Made by a program: the position numbers and the translations under genes
Shown here: in pieces, positions 8,718-16,018 of the stretch
Position numbering within the stretch: the first letter of the stretch is position 1
Layout: each line of letters opens with the position of its first letter
The notes under the pieces: generated by a model
Seen by the model: only the letters and a program-made list of their open reading frames with translations
The model's database searches: none
Told to the model about the DNA's origin: nothing
Assembly: GCA_036499825.1 (NCBI GenBank)
Contig: DASYCZ010000026.1
Location: 868,001 to 932,000 of the forward strand
Reading direction: 5' to 3'
Source: Paradevosia sp036499825
GTDB lineage: Bacteria > Pseudomonadota > Alphaproteobacteria > Rhizobiales > Devosiaceae
Length of the DNA stretch: 64,000 bases

Positions 8718-9692
8718 ATGACGACCGCTGCCGGCGACCTGTTGCGCGTGGAAGATCTGAACGTCCGCTTCGGATCTGCTCCCATCGTTGACAGAATTTC
8801 CTTCACCGTGGGGCATGGCGAAGCCGTGGGCCTGGTGGGTGAGAGCGGTTCGGGCAAGTCGATGACGGCCCTGTCCCTGCTGCGCCTCGTTCCCGAGCCC
8901 GGCCGGATCACCGGTGGCCGCATCGCGTTCGAGGGCCGCGACCTCAACGCGATGAGTGCCCGCGAAATGCGGGCCGTGCGGCTTTCCGAGATCGGCATGA
9001 TCTTCCAGGATGCCAGCAGCTATCTCAACCCGATCATGACCATAGGCGAACAGATCGCGGAGGCGATCGGACAGCGCCGCTCGCGCAGCAGGGCGACGCA
9101 CGACAACGTCATCGAAGTGCTGAAGGCCGTCCAGATCGCCGATCCGGAGCGGGTGGCGGCGAGCTACCCTTACGAACTGAGCGGTGGCATGCAGCAGCGT
9201 GCCATGATCGCGTCGGTGCTGATCCGGCATCCGAGCCTTATCGTCGCCGATGAGCCGACGACGGCGCTCGACGCCACCGTGCAGCACCAGATCCTGAAGT
9301 TCCTGGCGGCGATGCGCGCCGAGCTCAACGTGGCCTTGATCCTGATCTCGCACGACCTGGCGGTGATCTCCCAGGTCTGTGACCGGGTCTACATCATGTA
9401 TGGCGGCCAGCTGGTCGAACAGGGCGCCACCAAAGCCCTGTTCGATGATCCCAAGCATCCCTACACGGTTGCACTGATCGCCTCGATCCTCGATCCGTTC
9501 GATCCGAAGTCCAGCATCGTAGCGCTGGAAGGCTCGCCTCCCGATATGCGCACACCGCCCAGTGGCTGCCGGTTTCATCCGCGGTGCCCGCATGCCTTCG
9601 ACAAGTGCATGACCGAGGAGCCGCCGGACTTTCACTTTCCATCCGGCCAGACCGCCAAGTGCTGGCTACACCAGGGGCAGGCGCAAGGCTGA
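8718..9692 (+). CDS. Dpp/Opp-type ABC transporter ATP-binding protein (DppD-like), cluster B
   Basis: 324-residue ATPase with Walker A GESGSGKS, signature ELSGGMQQRAMIA, Walker B LIVADEPTTALD and the H-loop LISHDLAVI. The C-terminal cysteine-containing oligopeptide-transporter extension (SGCRFHPRCPHAFDKC) is complete. It starts 3 nt after the dppC stop and its TGA overlaps the next ATG. Best match in the window is 716-1705. Confidence 0.95.
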   Translation: MTTAAGDLLRVEDLNVRFGSAPIVDRISFTVGHGEAVGLVGESGSGKSMTALSLLRLVPEPGRITGGRIAFEGRDLNAMSAREMRAVRLSEIGMIFQDASSYLNPIMTIGEQIAEAIGQRRSRSRATHDNVIEVLKAVQIADPERVAASYPYELSGGMQQRAMIASVLIRHPSLIVADEPTTALDATVQHQILKFLAAMRAELNVALILISHDLAVISQVCDRVYIMYGGQLVEQGATKALFDDPKHPYTVALIASILDPFDPKSSIVALEGSPPDMRTPPSGCRFHPRCPHAFDKCMTEEPPDFHFPSGQTAKCWLHQGQAQG

Positions 9693-10684
9693 TGGCAAAC
9701 GAAACCATCTCCGTCGAAGGCGCCACGGTCAACTTTACCGTACGCCAGGGCCTGTTCAACCGCGGCAAGCGTGAAGTCCATGCCGTGGACAATGTCAGCC
9801 TAGTCCTGCATGAAAACGAAACCGTGGCGCTGGTGGGCGAGAGCGGCAGCGGCAAGACCACGCTCGGTCTGTCGATTCTGGGTCTTCGGGAACTGTCGGG
9901 CGGCCATGTTCTATGGCGTTCGGAATCGATCGCGACGCTCTCCCCGCAGCAGCGCCGGGCGTTTCGGCGTGACGTCCAGGTGGTGTTCCAGGACCCTTAT
10001 GCCTCGCTCAACCCCAAACAGACGATCAGTGAAGCGCTGCGCCGGCCGTTGAAACTGCACAAGGCGATGCCGCGCAGTGAAATGGATGCCTATATCGAGC
10101 AGCTTCTCGACAAGGTGGGCCTCCGTCCCGCCGGCCTTTACATGCACCGCTTTCCGCACGAATTGAGTGGTGGCCAGCGGCAGCGCGTTGCCATTGCGCG
10201 AGCGCTGGTGCTGAAGCCGCGTGTGCTGGTGGCTGATGAACCCGTGTCGGCACTGGACGTATCGATCCGGACGCAGATCCTGAATCTTCTCAAGGAGATG
10301 AAGGCGGAACTTAATCTCTCGATGCTGTTCCTCAGCCATGATCTGGGCGTGGTGCGTTTCATCGCCGACCGGGTGGCGGTGATGTATCTGGGCAAGATCG
10401 TCGAGATCGGCCCGGTCGAGACATTGTTCAGCGAGCCGGGGCATCCCTACTCCCGCGTCCTGCTCAGCAGCGCCCCGTCGGTGAAGCCGGGCGAGGCCAA
10501 CCGGTTCTCCATGGAAGTGATGGGCGAGCCGCCCAAGCCCACCAGCCCGCCATCCGGATGCCGCTTCCGAACCCGCTGCCCGCTGGCGTTCGACAAGTGC
10601 ACGACCGTCGAGCCACCGCTCGTCAACCTGAAACCCGGCCATTTCGCCGCCTGCCATCTGGCGGCGGAGGTTGCCTCGGCGTAG
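9692..10684 (+). CDS. Dpp/Opp-type ABC transporter ATP-binding protein (DppF-like), cluster B
   Basis: 330-residue second ATPase. Start ATG at 9692 shares its A with the TGA of the preceding gene (TGATG), and the N-terminus MANETISVEGATVNFTV aligns with the cluster A paralogue MAVETIRITDANVHF. Walker A GESGSGKTT, Q-loop VVFQDPYASLNP, signature LSGGQRQRVAIA and Walker B VLVADEPVSALD are all present, as is the C-terminal GCRFRTRCPLAFDKC extension. The frame is open upstream to 9584, but that part only shadows the dppD gene. Confidence 0.95.
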   Translation: MANETISVEGATVNFTVRQGLFNRGKREVHAVDNVSLVLHENETVALVGESGSGKTTLGLSILGLRELSGGHVLWRSESIATLSPQQRRAFRRDVQVVFQDPYASLNPKQTISEALRRPLKLHKAMPRSEMDAYIEQLLDKVGLRPAGLYMHRFPHELSGGQRQRVAIARALVLKPRVLVADEPVSALDVSIRTQILNLLKEMKAELNLSMLFLSHDLGVVRFIADRVAVMYLGKIVEIGPVETLFSEPGHPYSRVLLSSAPSVKPGEANRFSMEVMGEPPKPTSPPSGCRFRTRCPLAFDKCTTVEPPLVNLKPGHFAACHLAAEVASA

Positions 10685-10726
10685 GAACCAGCCCGTCAGT
10701 CTCTCCCGCTTGTCCTGCCCCCTTCC

Positions 10727-11470
10727 ATGACGCTTCCCATCGCCATCGCGTTCGGCTTCATCGTTTTCGCCACCTCGTTCCTGTCGGGCGTGTTCGGCAT
10801 GGCCGGCGGCATGATTTTGGTGGGAACGCTGCTGCTCATCCTGCCGGTGCCGACCGCGCTGACACTGCAGGGCGTCGCGCAACTGGCCTCCAATGGCTGG
10901 CGCGCCTTGCTCTGGCGCGATCATATCAAATGGTCGATAGCGCTGCGCTACGTGGCCGGGCTATTGGTGGCTGCGGCCCTGTTCAGCCTCGTTCGCTTCG
11001 TTCCCGACCAGGGCATGGTGCTGATCGTGATGGGCGTCACGCCGTTTTTCGTGCTCTTCCTGCCGGAACGCTTCGTCATCCAGGCGGATCACCGCTGGGG
11101 CGCGGAAATATGCGGGTTTTTATGCACGGCATTCCAGCTGTTTTCGGGGGTGTCCGGGTCCGTGCTCGACATCTTTTTCGTCCGCAGCCGCATGGATCGC
11201 AAGACCGTGGTGGCAACCAAAGCCGGCTGCCAGGTCTTCACCCATCTGACCAAGCTGCTGTACTTCCAGAGCGTTGTCAGCGGTTCGGGCGCCGAAATCC
11301 ATTGGTCGATCTACGTCATGGCGGTTGTGCTGGCGATCGCCGGTACGACGACCAGTCGCTTTCTGCTGCATCGGCTGAGCGACAACCAATTCCGCTTCTG
11401 GACCCGCCGCATCGTTTTGGCCGTCAGCGCGGTCTATTTCGTACAGGGTCTGTGGACCTATGTGGGCTAG
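10727..11470 (+). CDS. TSUP (TauE/SafE, DUF81) family membrane permease
   Basis: 247-residue integral membrane protein with about seven to eight hydrophobic segments and the TSUP signature near the N-terminus (SGVFGMAGGMILVGTLL). TSUP proteins move small organic or sulfur anions (sulfite, sulfoacetate, sulfonates, 2-oxo acids) across the inner membrane. It sits between dppF and amidohydrolase B, 42 nt after dppF, in the same orientation, and is followed by a new operator/promoter at 11511. An exporter for a product or counter-ion of the amidohydrolase reaction is an attractive but unproven idea. Confidence 0.85.
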   Translation: MTLPIAIAFGFIVFATSFLSGVFGMAGGMILVGTLLLILPVPTALTLQGVAQLASNGWRALLWRDHIKWSIALRYVAGLLVAAALFSLVRFVPDQGMVLIVMGVTPFFVLFLPERFVIQADHRWGAEICGFLCTAFQLFSGVSGSVLDIFFVRSRMDRKTVVATKAGCQVFTHLTKLLYFQSVVSGSGAEIHWSIYVMAVVLAIAGTTTSRFLLHRLSDNQFRFWTRRIVLAVSAVYFVQGLWTYVG

Positions 11471-11510
11471 CCGAAGGGGACAAAAGGCTGGAAGAATTCC
11501 AAGGAAATAA

Positions 11511-11535
11511 TTAGTTCGTTTTATTGACGAATTAA
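11511..11535. promoter_or_regulatory. Palindromic operator, copy 2 (probable ROK site) with -35 element
   Basis: Inverted repeat TTAGTTCG - 9 nt (TTTTATTGA) - CGAATTAA, matching the copy at 6667-6691 in both arms and six of nine spacer bases. The similarity continues downstream (ACTGCT..TAGCC). TTGACG at 11525-11530 is a likely -35 box, with TAGCCG/TATGAT about 17-20 nt further. It drives the amidohydrolase B to LVIVD gene block, so this part has its own promoter under the same regulator as dppBCDF-B. Confidence 0.7.
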
Positions 11536-11653
11536 ATTCGGACTGCTAGCCGTATGATGTTGAAGCCCTCGTGACGCCCCGCAAATCGGACCAGGCATGC
11601 ACTCTTCTCCTTCCCATGACAGTATTGCGACCTCGCGTTCGGCGGAGCAGTCG

Positions 11654-13081
11654 ATGCTGCTGCGCGATGCCTGGCTGATCACCATGAATCCGCAACGCCA
11701 GGTGCTGGAACATACGTCGGTGTTGATTTCCGGCGGCCGCATCGTGGCCATCGGCACATTCGATGCGTTAAGCGCGGAAAATGGCGACGCCGAAGTCATC
11801 GATTGCAGCCACAAGGTGGTGATGCCCGGCCTCGTCGATCTTCACGGCTATCTCGGTGGCGGAATATTCCGCAACGTCGCCGAGGATTTCTTCGATGCCG
11901 TTCGCTACCGCAATGCCCAGGAGTTCACCTTCACCCGTGCCCTCGATGAGGAATGGTGGGCGGTGGAAGCCCAGATGTGTGCGCTGGAGCGGTTGAAGCT
12001 CGGTACGACCTTCATGTTCTCGATGCTGGGCACGAGCGCGGCGCGGACAGACAGTCTCTCCTATGCGCGCATCGCGTCGCGCGAACTCGATCGCGTCGGG
12101 CTGCGCAGCCGCATCGGCATCGGTCCGGCAAGACCACCGTGGCCGCGCACGGTTTCCGATTGGGATGGCGAGAAGCACACGGACCGGCAGGTGACCTTCG
12201 AGGAAGTCATCGCCAATTGCGACACCCTCCTCGCCGACCCGGTCACCGGCATCGTCGACTACTGCATGGCGCTGTCGCGGATCGGCAACCGCAACGCCCA
12301 GGATCCGGTGTGGTCGCCCGAACAGGAAAGCTGGGTCTACCGTCAAGCCGAGGCCGTGCGTGACCTGATGGTGCGCCACGACGTGGGGTTCTTCACCCAC
12401 ATGTATGGCAACTCGATCGAGTTCGCATATGACGAAAAACTTGGACTGCTGGGCCCGAAGTCGATCCTGTCGCATTGCACCGATATTTCGCCGCGCTCGA
12501 TCGAAATCCTGCGCGAGACCGGCAGCAATGCCGCCCATCATCCGCGTACCGGACGTATCTATTCCAATCCGGGACGTTGCCCATTGCCGGAGATGATCGA
12601 GGCAGGCGTCAATGTCGGCCTCGGCTGCGACAACCCCACCAACCATGACTGCGATATCTTCGCCGACATGAAGGCGGCGATGTATCTGCAGCGTGTCGAG
12701 CTCAAGGATCCCGAACTCATCCCGGCCGGCAAGGCGCTCGAGATGGCGACCATCGATGGTTACAAGGCGCTTGGCCTCGACCACGAACTGGGCTCGATCG
12801 AAGTCGGCAAGCGCGCCGACCTGATCACCGTCGATATCAACCAGCCCTATTTCTATCCGCTCGACATGATCGTGCATCGCATCGTCAATCAGGCCAATGG
12901 CCGGGATGTCGCCGATGTCATCGTCGACGGACGCCTCGTCATGCGTGACCGCAAGATACTCACCATCGACGAGCAGGCGGTCCTCGAGAGCAGCCAGGTG
13001 ATGTATCGCCGCTTTCTCGATCGCACCGGCCTGGCGCCATTCGCTGAGGTGCCATCGCGGTTCTGGGGAGTGGCACGATGA
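11654..13081 (+). CDS. Amidohydrolase-superfamily protein B (TRZ/ATZ-like) with altered metal motif
   Basis: 475 residues from the ATG at 11654, which has GGAG six bases upstream and matches the paralogue's start (MLLRDAWLITMNP against MTDLLLHNGVIITMD); an ATG at 11597 would add 19 residues. It resembles the protein at 3633-5069 along its full length, including PPWPR, EKLGLLGPKSILSHC and CDNPTNHDCDIF. The strand-1 metal motif again reads HGY (H64-G-Y66) where related enzymes have HxH. Its stop overlaps the start of a small CxxC protein (ATGA), so both may act together. Substrate unknown; probably the compound imported by the adjacent family 5 transporter. Confidence 0.88.
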   Translation: MLLRDAWLITMNPQRQVLEHTSVLISGGRIVAIGTFDALSAENGDAEVIDCSHKVVMPGLVDLHGYLGGGIFRNVAEDFFDAVRYRNAQEFTFTRALDEEWWAVEAQMCALERLKLGTTFMFSMLGTSAARTDSLSYARIASRELDRVGLRSRIGIGPARPPWPRTVSDWDGEKHTDRQVTFEEVIANCDTLLADPVTGIVDYCMALSRIGNRNAQDPVWSPEQESWVYRQAEAVRDLMVRHDVGFFTHMYGNSIEFAYDEKLGLLGPKSILSHCTDISPRSIEILRETGSNAAHHPRTGRIYSNPGRCPLPEMIEAGVNVGLGCDNPTNHDCDIFADMKAAMYLQRVELKDPELIPAGKALEMATIDGYKALGLDHELGSIEVGKRADLITVDINQPYFYPLDMIVHRIVNQANGRDVADVIVDGRLVMRDRKILTIDEQAVLESSQVMYRRFLDRTGLAPFAEVPSRFWGVAR

Positions 13082-13302
13082 GCGCCAACGGGCTGCAATG
13101 CGTCACCTGCCGGCAGCGCTATGACGACCCCCATTCAATCTATTCCCAGCTGCTGCATTTCGAAGGGATGTGCATCTGCTGGAACTGCGTGAGCGCTTAC
13201 CGCCAGACCGGCACACCGGTCGCGCATATGCGCACCGCCGGCAGCGCCGCACCACTATTGCCAGCCGGCCCGATCGAGGAAACCGGGCCCGACAGAGGCT
13301 AA
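13078..13302 (+). CDS. Small CxxC protein of unknown function (74 aa)
   Basis: Not a family I recognise. 74 residues with two cysteine pairs, CVTC (C8, C11) and CWNC (C34, C37), plus C32, spaced like a zinc ribbon or small metal-binding knuckle; the C-terminal 30 residues are low-complexity, rich in Ala, Pro and Gly. It overlaps amidohydrolase B by 4 nt and precedes the binding-protein gene by 18 nt, so it is translationally coupled to the enzyme. Codon use and coupling argue for a real gene. It may bind metal for, or structurally assist, the amidohydrolase with its reduced metal motif; that is inference only. Confidence 0.72.
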   Translation: MSANGLQCVTCRQRYDDPHSIYSQLLHFEGMCICWNCVSAYRQTGTPVAHMRTAGSAAPLLPAGPIEETGPDRG

Positions 13303-13320
13303 CAAAGGAGAGAGAGATAA

Positions 13321-14961
13321 ATGACGACAAATCCTTCGGATTTGCTGGTGGGGAAAGGTTTTGAAATCTCCCGCCGAGGTTTCATGGGTGGCCTGCTGGG
13401 CGCCGGCGCACTAGCCATGTTGCCCCAACAGGCCTTGGCCCAGGCTGCCCTGCAGCGTGGCGGCACCCTCATCTGCGCGCTCGAGGCGGATCCGCCGACG
13501 CTGAGCACGGCAGCCGCATCCGACTTCATCACGCTGTGCATGTCGGGGCAGCTCTACCCGACCCTCGTGATCGTCGACAAGGATCTGCAGCCGCAGCCGG
13601 CGCTTGCCAAGAGCTGGACCATCAGCGACGACCACCTCGTCTACACCTTCAAGCTCGAGGAAAAGGCCAAGTGGAGCGACGGCACCCCGCTGACCTCCGA
13701 AGACGTGCGCTACACCATTCTCGATCTCAAGCCGAAGGCCGACGTCATCGCCGACGCCTCGCTTGCGGCCATCGACAAGATCGAGACGCCCGATGACCAC
13801 ACCGTCGTGATCACCTTGAAGAACGCCGATCCGAGCTTCTTCCCATGGGCTCTGTCGCTTCCCAACGTTTCGGACATCTTCCCCAAGCATGTGTTCGAGG
13901 GCACCGTTCCGCGCGACAATCCGGCCGCCTTCCAGCCGGTCAGCTGCGGACCGTTCAAGTTCGACAGCTGGGACAAGGGCAGCGCCGTGACCTACGTCAA
14001 GGACCCGGACTACTTCCACGCCGATAACGTCTTTATCGACCGCATCGTCTACCAGGTCATTCCCGATCCGGGCGCGCGCCAGCTGGCGCTGGAGCGCGGT
14101 GACGTCGACCTGATCCCCTACTTCGCGCTGTCGCCGTCGTCCGCCGATGCGCTGGCAAGCAATCCCGATGTCCAGGTCATCCCCGCCATCCGCCCGCAGG
14201 CCGGCGTCATCATGATGCTGTTCAACCTGCGTCAGGAAAAGCTGGCCAACGCCGACGTACGGCACGCCATCGCCTATGCGGTGGATCGCAAGAAGATCGT
14301 CGATCTCGCGCTCAACGGCCGCGCCCTGCCCGGTACCGGCCCGATCCGCAGCGACAACAAGATCTTCTTCAATCCCGAGATCGAACTCTACGCGCCCAAT
14401 GTCGACAAGGCCAACGAGCTGCTCGACAAGGCCGGCTTCGCCAAGGGCGCCGACGGCATGCGCTTCAGCCTCAGGGTGATGTACGAAGCCGCGGGCGCCG
14501 GCGGCGCCACGCAATCGGCGGTCGAAATCATGCGCGAGGAGCTCAAGCTCATCGGCATCGACCTCAATCCGCTGCCGACCGACACGGCGACCTGGGTGGA
14601 TACGGCGCTGCAGAAGTGGGATTTCGATCTCACGATCGGCTCGTTCCCGACGGGTCCCGATCCGCGTATCGGTTTCTCGCCGCGCTTCCTGTCGAGCAAC
14701 ATCAAGCCGCAGGCCGGCGCGAATTCCGGCGGCTACAGCAACCCCGACGTCGACAAGCTGCTGAATGCCGCCGACATCGAACCCGATCCGGCAAAGCGCG
14801 CCGACCTCTACAAGCAGGCCCAGAAGATCATCGTCGATGATCTGCCGGTGCTGTGGCTCTGGGAAGCGTTCTACCCGATCGCTGCACGCAAGGGCCTGGT
14901 CGGCGTCCCCCCGGGATGCATGCAGACAGAGCCGTTCGAGAACGTCGGCTTCACCGCCTGA
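13321..14961 (+). CDS. ABC transporter substrate-binding protein, family 5 (peptide/opine type)
   Basis: 546-residue periplasmic solute-binding protein of the DppA/OppA family. It has an N-terminal twin-arginine-like signal (SRRGFMGGLLGAGALAML, cleavage near AQA) and the family 5 marks LAKSWTISDDHLVYTFKLEEKAKWSDG (split) and PVSCGPFKFDSWDKGSAVTYVKDPDY-type strands. An AAGGAG-like site (AAAGGAGAGAG) precedes the ATG. It is the only binding protein near the two DppBCDF sets, so it probably feeds cluster B and perhaps cluster A. Length is normal. A stem-loop follows its stop. Confidence 0.93.
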   Translation: MTTNPSDLLVGKGFEISRRGFMGGLLGAGALAMLPQQALAQAALQRGGTLICALEADPPTLSTAAASDFITLCMSGQLYPTLVIVDKDLQPQPALAKSWTISDDHLVYTFKLEEKAKWSDGTPLTSEDVRYTILDLKPKADVIADASLAAIDKIETPDDHTVVITLKNADPSFFPWALSLPNVSDIFPKHVFEGTVPRDNPAAFQPVSCGPFKFDSWDKGSAVTYVKDPDYFHADNVFIDRIVYQVIPDPGARQLALERGDVDLIPYFALSPSSADALASNPDVQVIPAIRPQAGVIMMLFNLRQEKLANADVRHAIAYAVDRKKIVDLALNGRALPGTGPIRSDNKIFFNPEIELYAPNVDKANELLDKAGFAKGADGMRFSLRVMYEAAGAGGATQSAVEIMREELKLIGIDLNPLPTDTATWVDTALQKWDFDLTIGSFPTGPDPRIGFSPRFLSSNIKPQAGANSGGYSNPDVDKLLNAADIEPDPAKRADLYKQAQKIIVDDLPVLWLWEAFYPIAARKGLVGVPPGCMQTEPFENVGFTA

Positions 14962-14968
14962 CAAGTCC

Positions 14969-14996
14969 GGGCCCCGCCTCTTCGGATGCGGGGCCC
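14969..14996 (+). terminator. Stem-loop after binding-protein gene
   Basis: GGGCCCCGC (14969-14977) pairs with GCGGGGCCC (14988-14996) around a 10-nt loop, 7 nt after the stop codon. There is no T-run, so it may act as an intra-operon mRNA stabiliser or partial terminator that raises binding-protein expression over the downstream genes. Confidence 0.6.
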
Positions 14997-15067
14997 CCCT
15001 ATCCTGTCGATACCGTCACGGGCACAAAGAGGCCGATGCCGGTCGCATCGTCGCTAGGAGGCGAAGA

Positions 15068-16018
15068 ATTCCACTCGATCGAAGCGCCGCCGGCCGCCAT
15101 GTACTTGGTGCCGACCTCGGCGGCACCAAGCTCATCGTCGCGCTGGCCGATCTCGACGGCATGATTGTCGCCGAGGAGATGGAGCCGACGGACAAGCGAG
15201 GCGGCACTTTCGTGTTGCAGCAGATCGAGCGCCTCGGTCGCGCGCTTGCTGCTTCCGCCAACGTCGCACCCGCCTCTATCGCCAATCTCGTGGTCGGCTC
15301 TCCCGGGGCTTACGATCCGCGCAGCGGCGCCATCAACCTCGTGCCGAACATTCCAGGCCTGTCCGATATCAACGTCACGGGGACGCTCCAGACGTTCCTG
15401 GGTTGCCCGGCACAGGTCGAAAACGACGTCAATCTCGCGGCCCTCGGCGAACGCTGGCGGGGCTGCGCGCAATCGTGCGAGAACGTTGCCTTCCTGGCGC
15501 TCGGGACCGGCGTGGGACTTGGCCTCATCGTCAACGGACAACTCGTTCGCGGCGCCAACAACGCTGCCGGCGAGATCGCCTACCTGCCCATCGGCGCCGA
15601 TGTCAGGTCGCTGGAAGCGCTGGAATTCGGAGCGTTCGAGATGGATGTCGGTTCTGCCGGCATCCTGCGGCACTATCGTTCGATCGCCGATGAGGGCGCC
15701 GCCACGGTGCGCGACGTCTTCGGAAAACTCGTTTCTGGCGACAATGCAGCGCGCAAGGTCATCGATGCGCTTGGCCGCACGGTCGCCGAGGCCATTACGG
15801 CCGTTCACGCGCTGCTCGACCCCGAGGTCATCGTCCTGGGCGGCAGCATTGGGGTGCGGCTCGAATTGGTTGACCGCATTCGCGATGCCCTGCCCCAGCT
15901 CTATGCCCGCGACGTCAACTTGCAGTCCAGCGCTCTTGGTCCGCGCGCCGGTATCGTCGGGGCCATTCATCATTCCATCGAGCAAGCCACCAGACATCTC
16001 TTGAAGGAGCGTTCCTGA
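15068..16018 (+). CDS. HTH-less ROK-family protein (possible ATT start)
   Basis: 316 residues of ROK fold with no N-terminal helix-turn-helix. The phosphate loop ADLGGTK, the acid ENDVNLAALGE and GTGVGLGL are present, but GEIGH is GEIAY and the CxCGxxGC zinc motif is absent, exactly as in the ROK regulator at 5410-6648, its closest relative here. No in-frame ATG, GTG or TTG exists between 14960 and the conserved GADLGGTK segment. AGGAGG at 15056-15061 is followed six bases later by ATT (15068), so initiation at ATT is proposed; a frameshift is the alternative. It overlaps the next gene by one base (TGATG). Either a sugar kinase or a non-DNA-binding partner of the regulator. Confidence 0.75.
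   Translation: MPLDRSAAGRHVLGADLGGTKLIVALADLDGMIVAEEMEPTDKRGGTFVLQQIERLGRALAASANVAPASIANLVVGSPGAYDPRSGAINLVPNIPGLSDINVTGTLQTFLGCPAQVENDVNLAALGERWRGCAQSCENVAFLALGTGVGLGLIVNGQLVRGANNAAGEIAYLPIGADVRSLEALEFGAFEMDVGSAGILRHYRSIADEGAATVRDVFGKLVSGDNAARKVIDALGRTVAEAITAVHALLDPEVIVLGGSIGVRLELVDRIRDALPQLYARDVNLQSSALGPRAGIVGAIHHSIEQATRHLLKERS

Noticed and set aside
7827..9635. About 600-codon open frame on the minus strand opposite dppC/dppD of cluster B
   Set aside because: It is antisense to two well-identified genes, has no family features, and is rich in His, Arg, Gln and Asp as expected for reverse frames of high-GC coding DNA.
13411..14964. Long minus-strand open frame opposite the family 5 binding protein
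   Set aside because: Shadow frame; composition and lack of motifs argue against coding.
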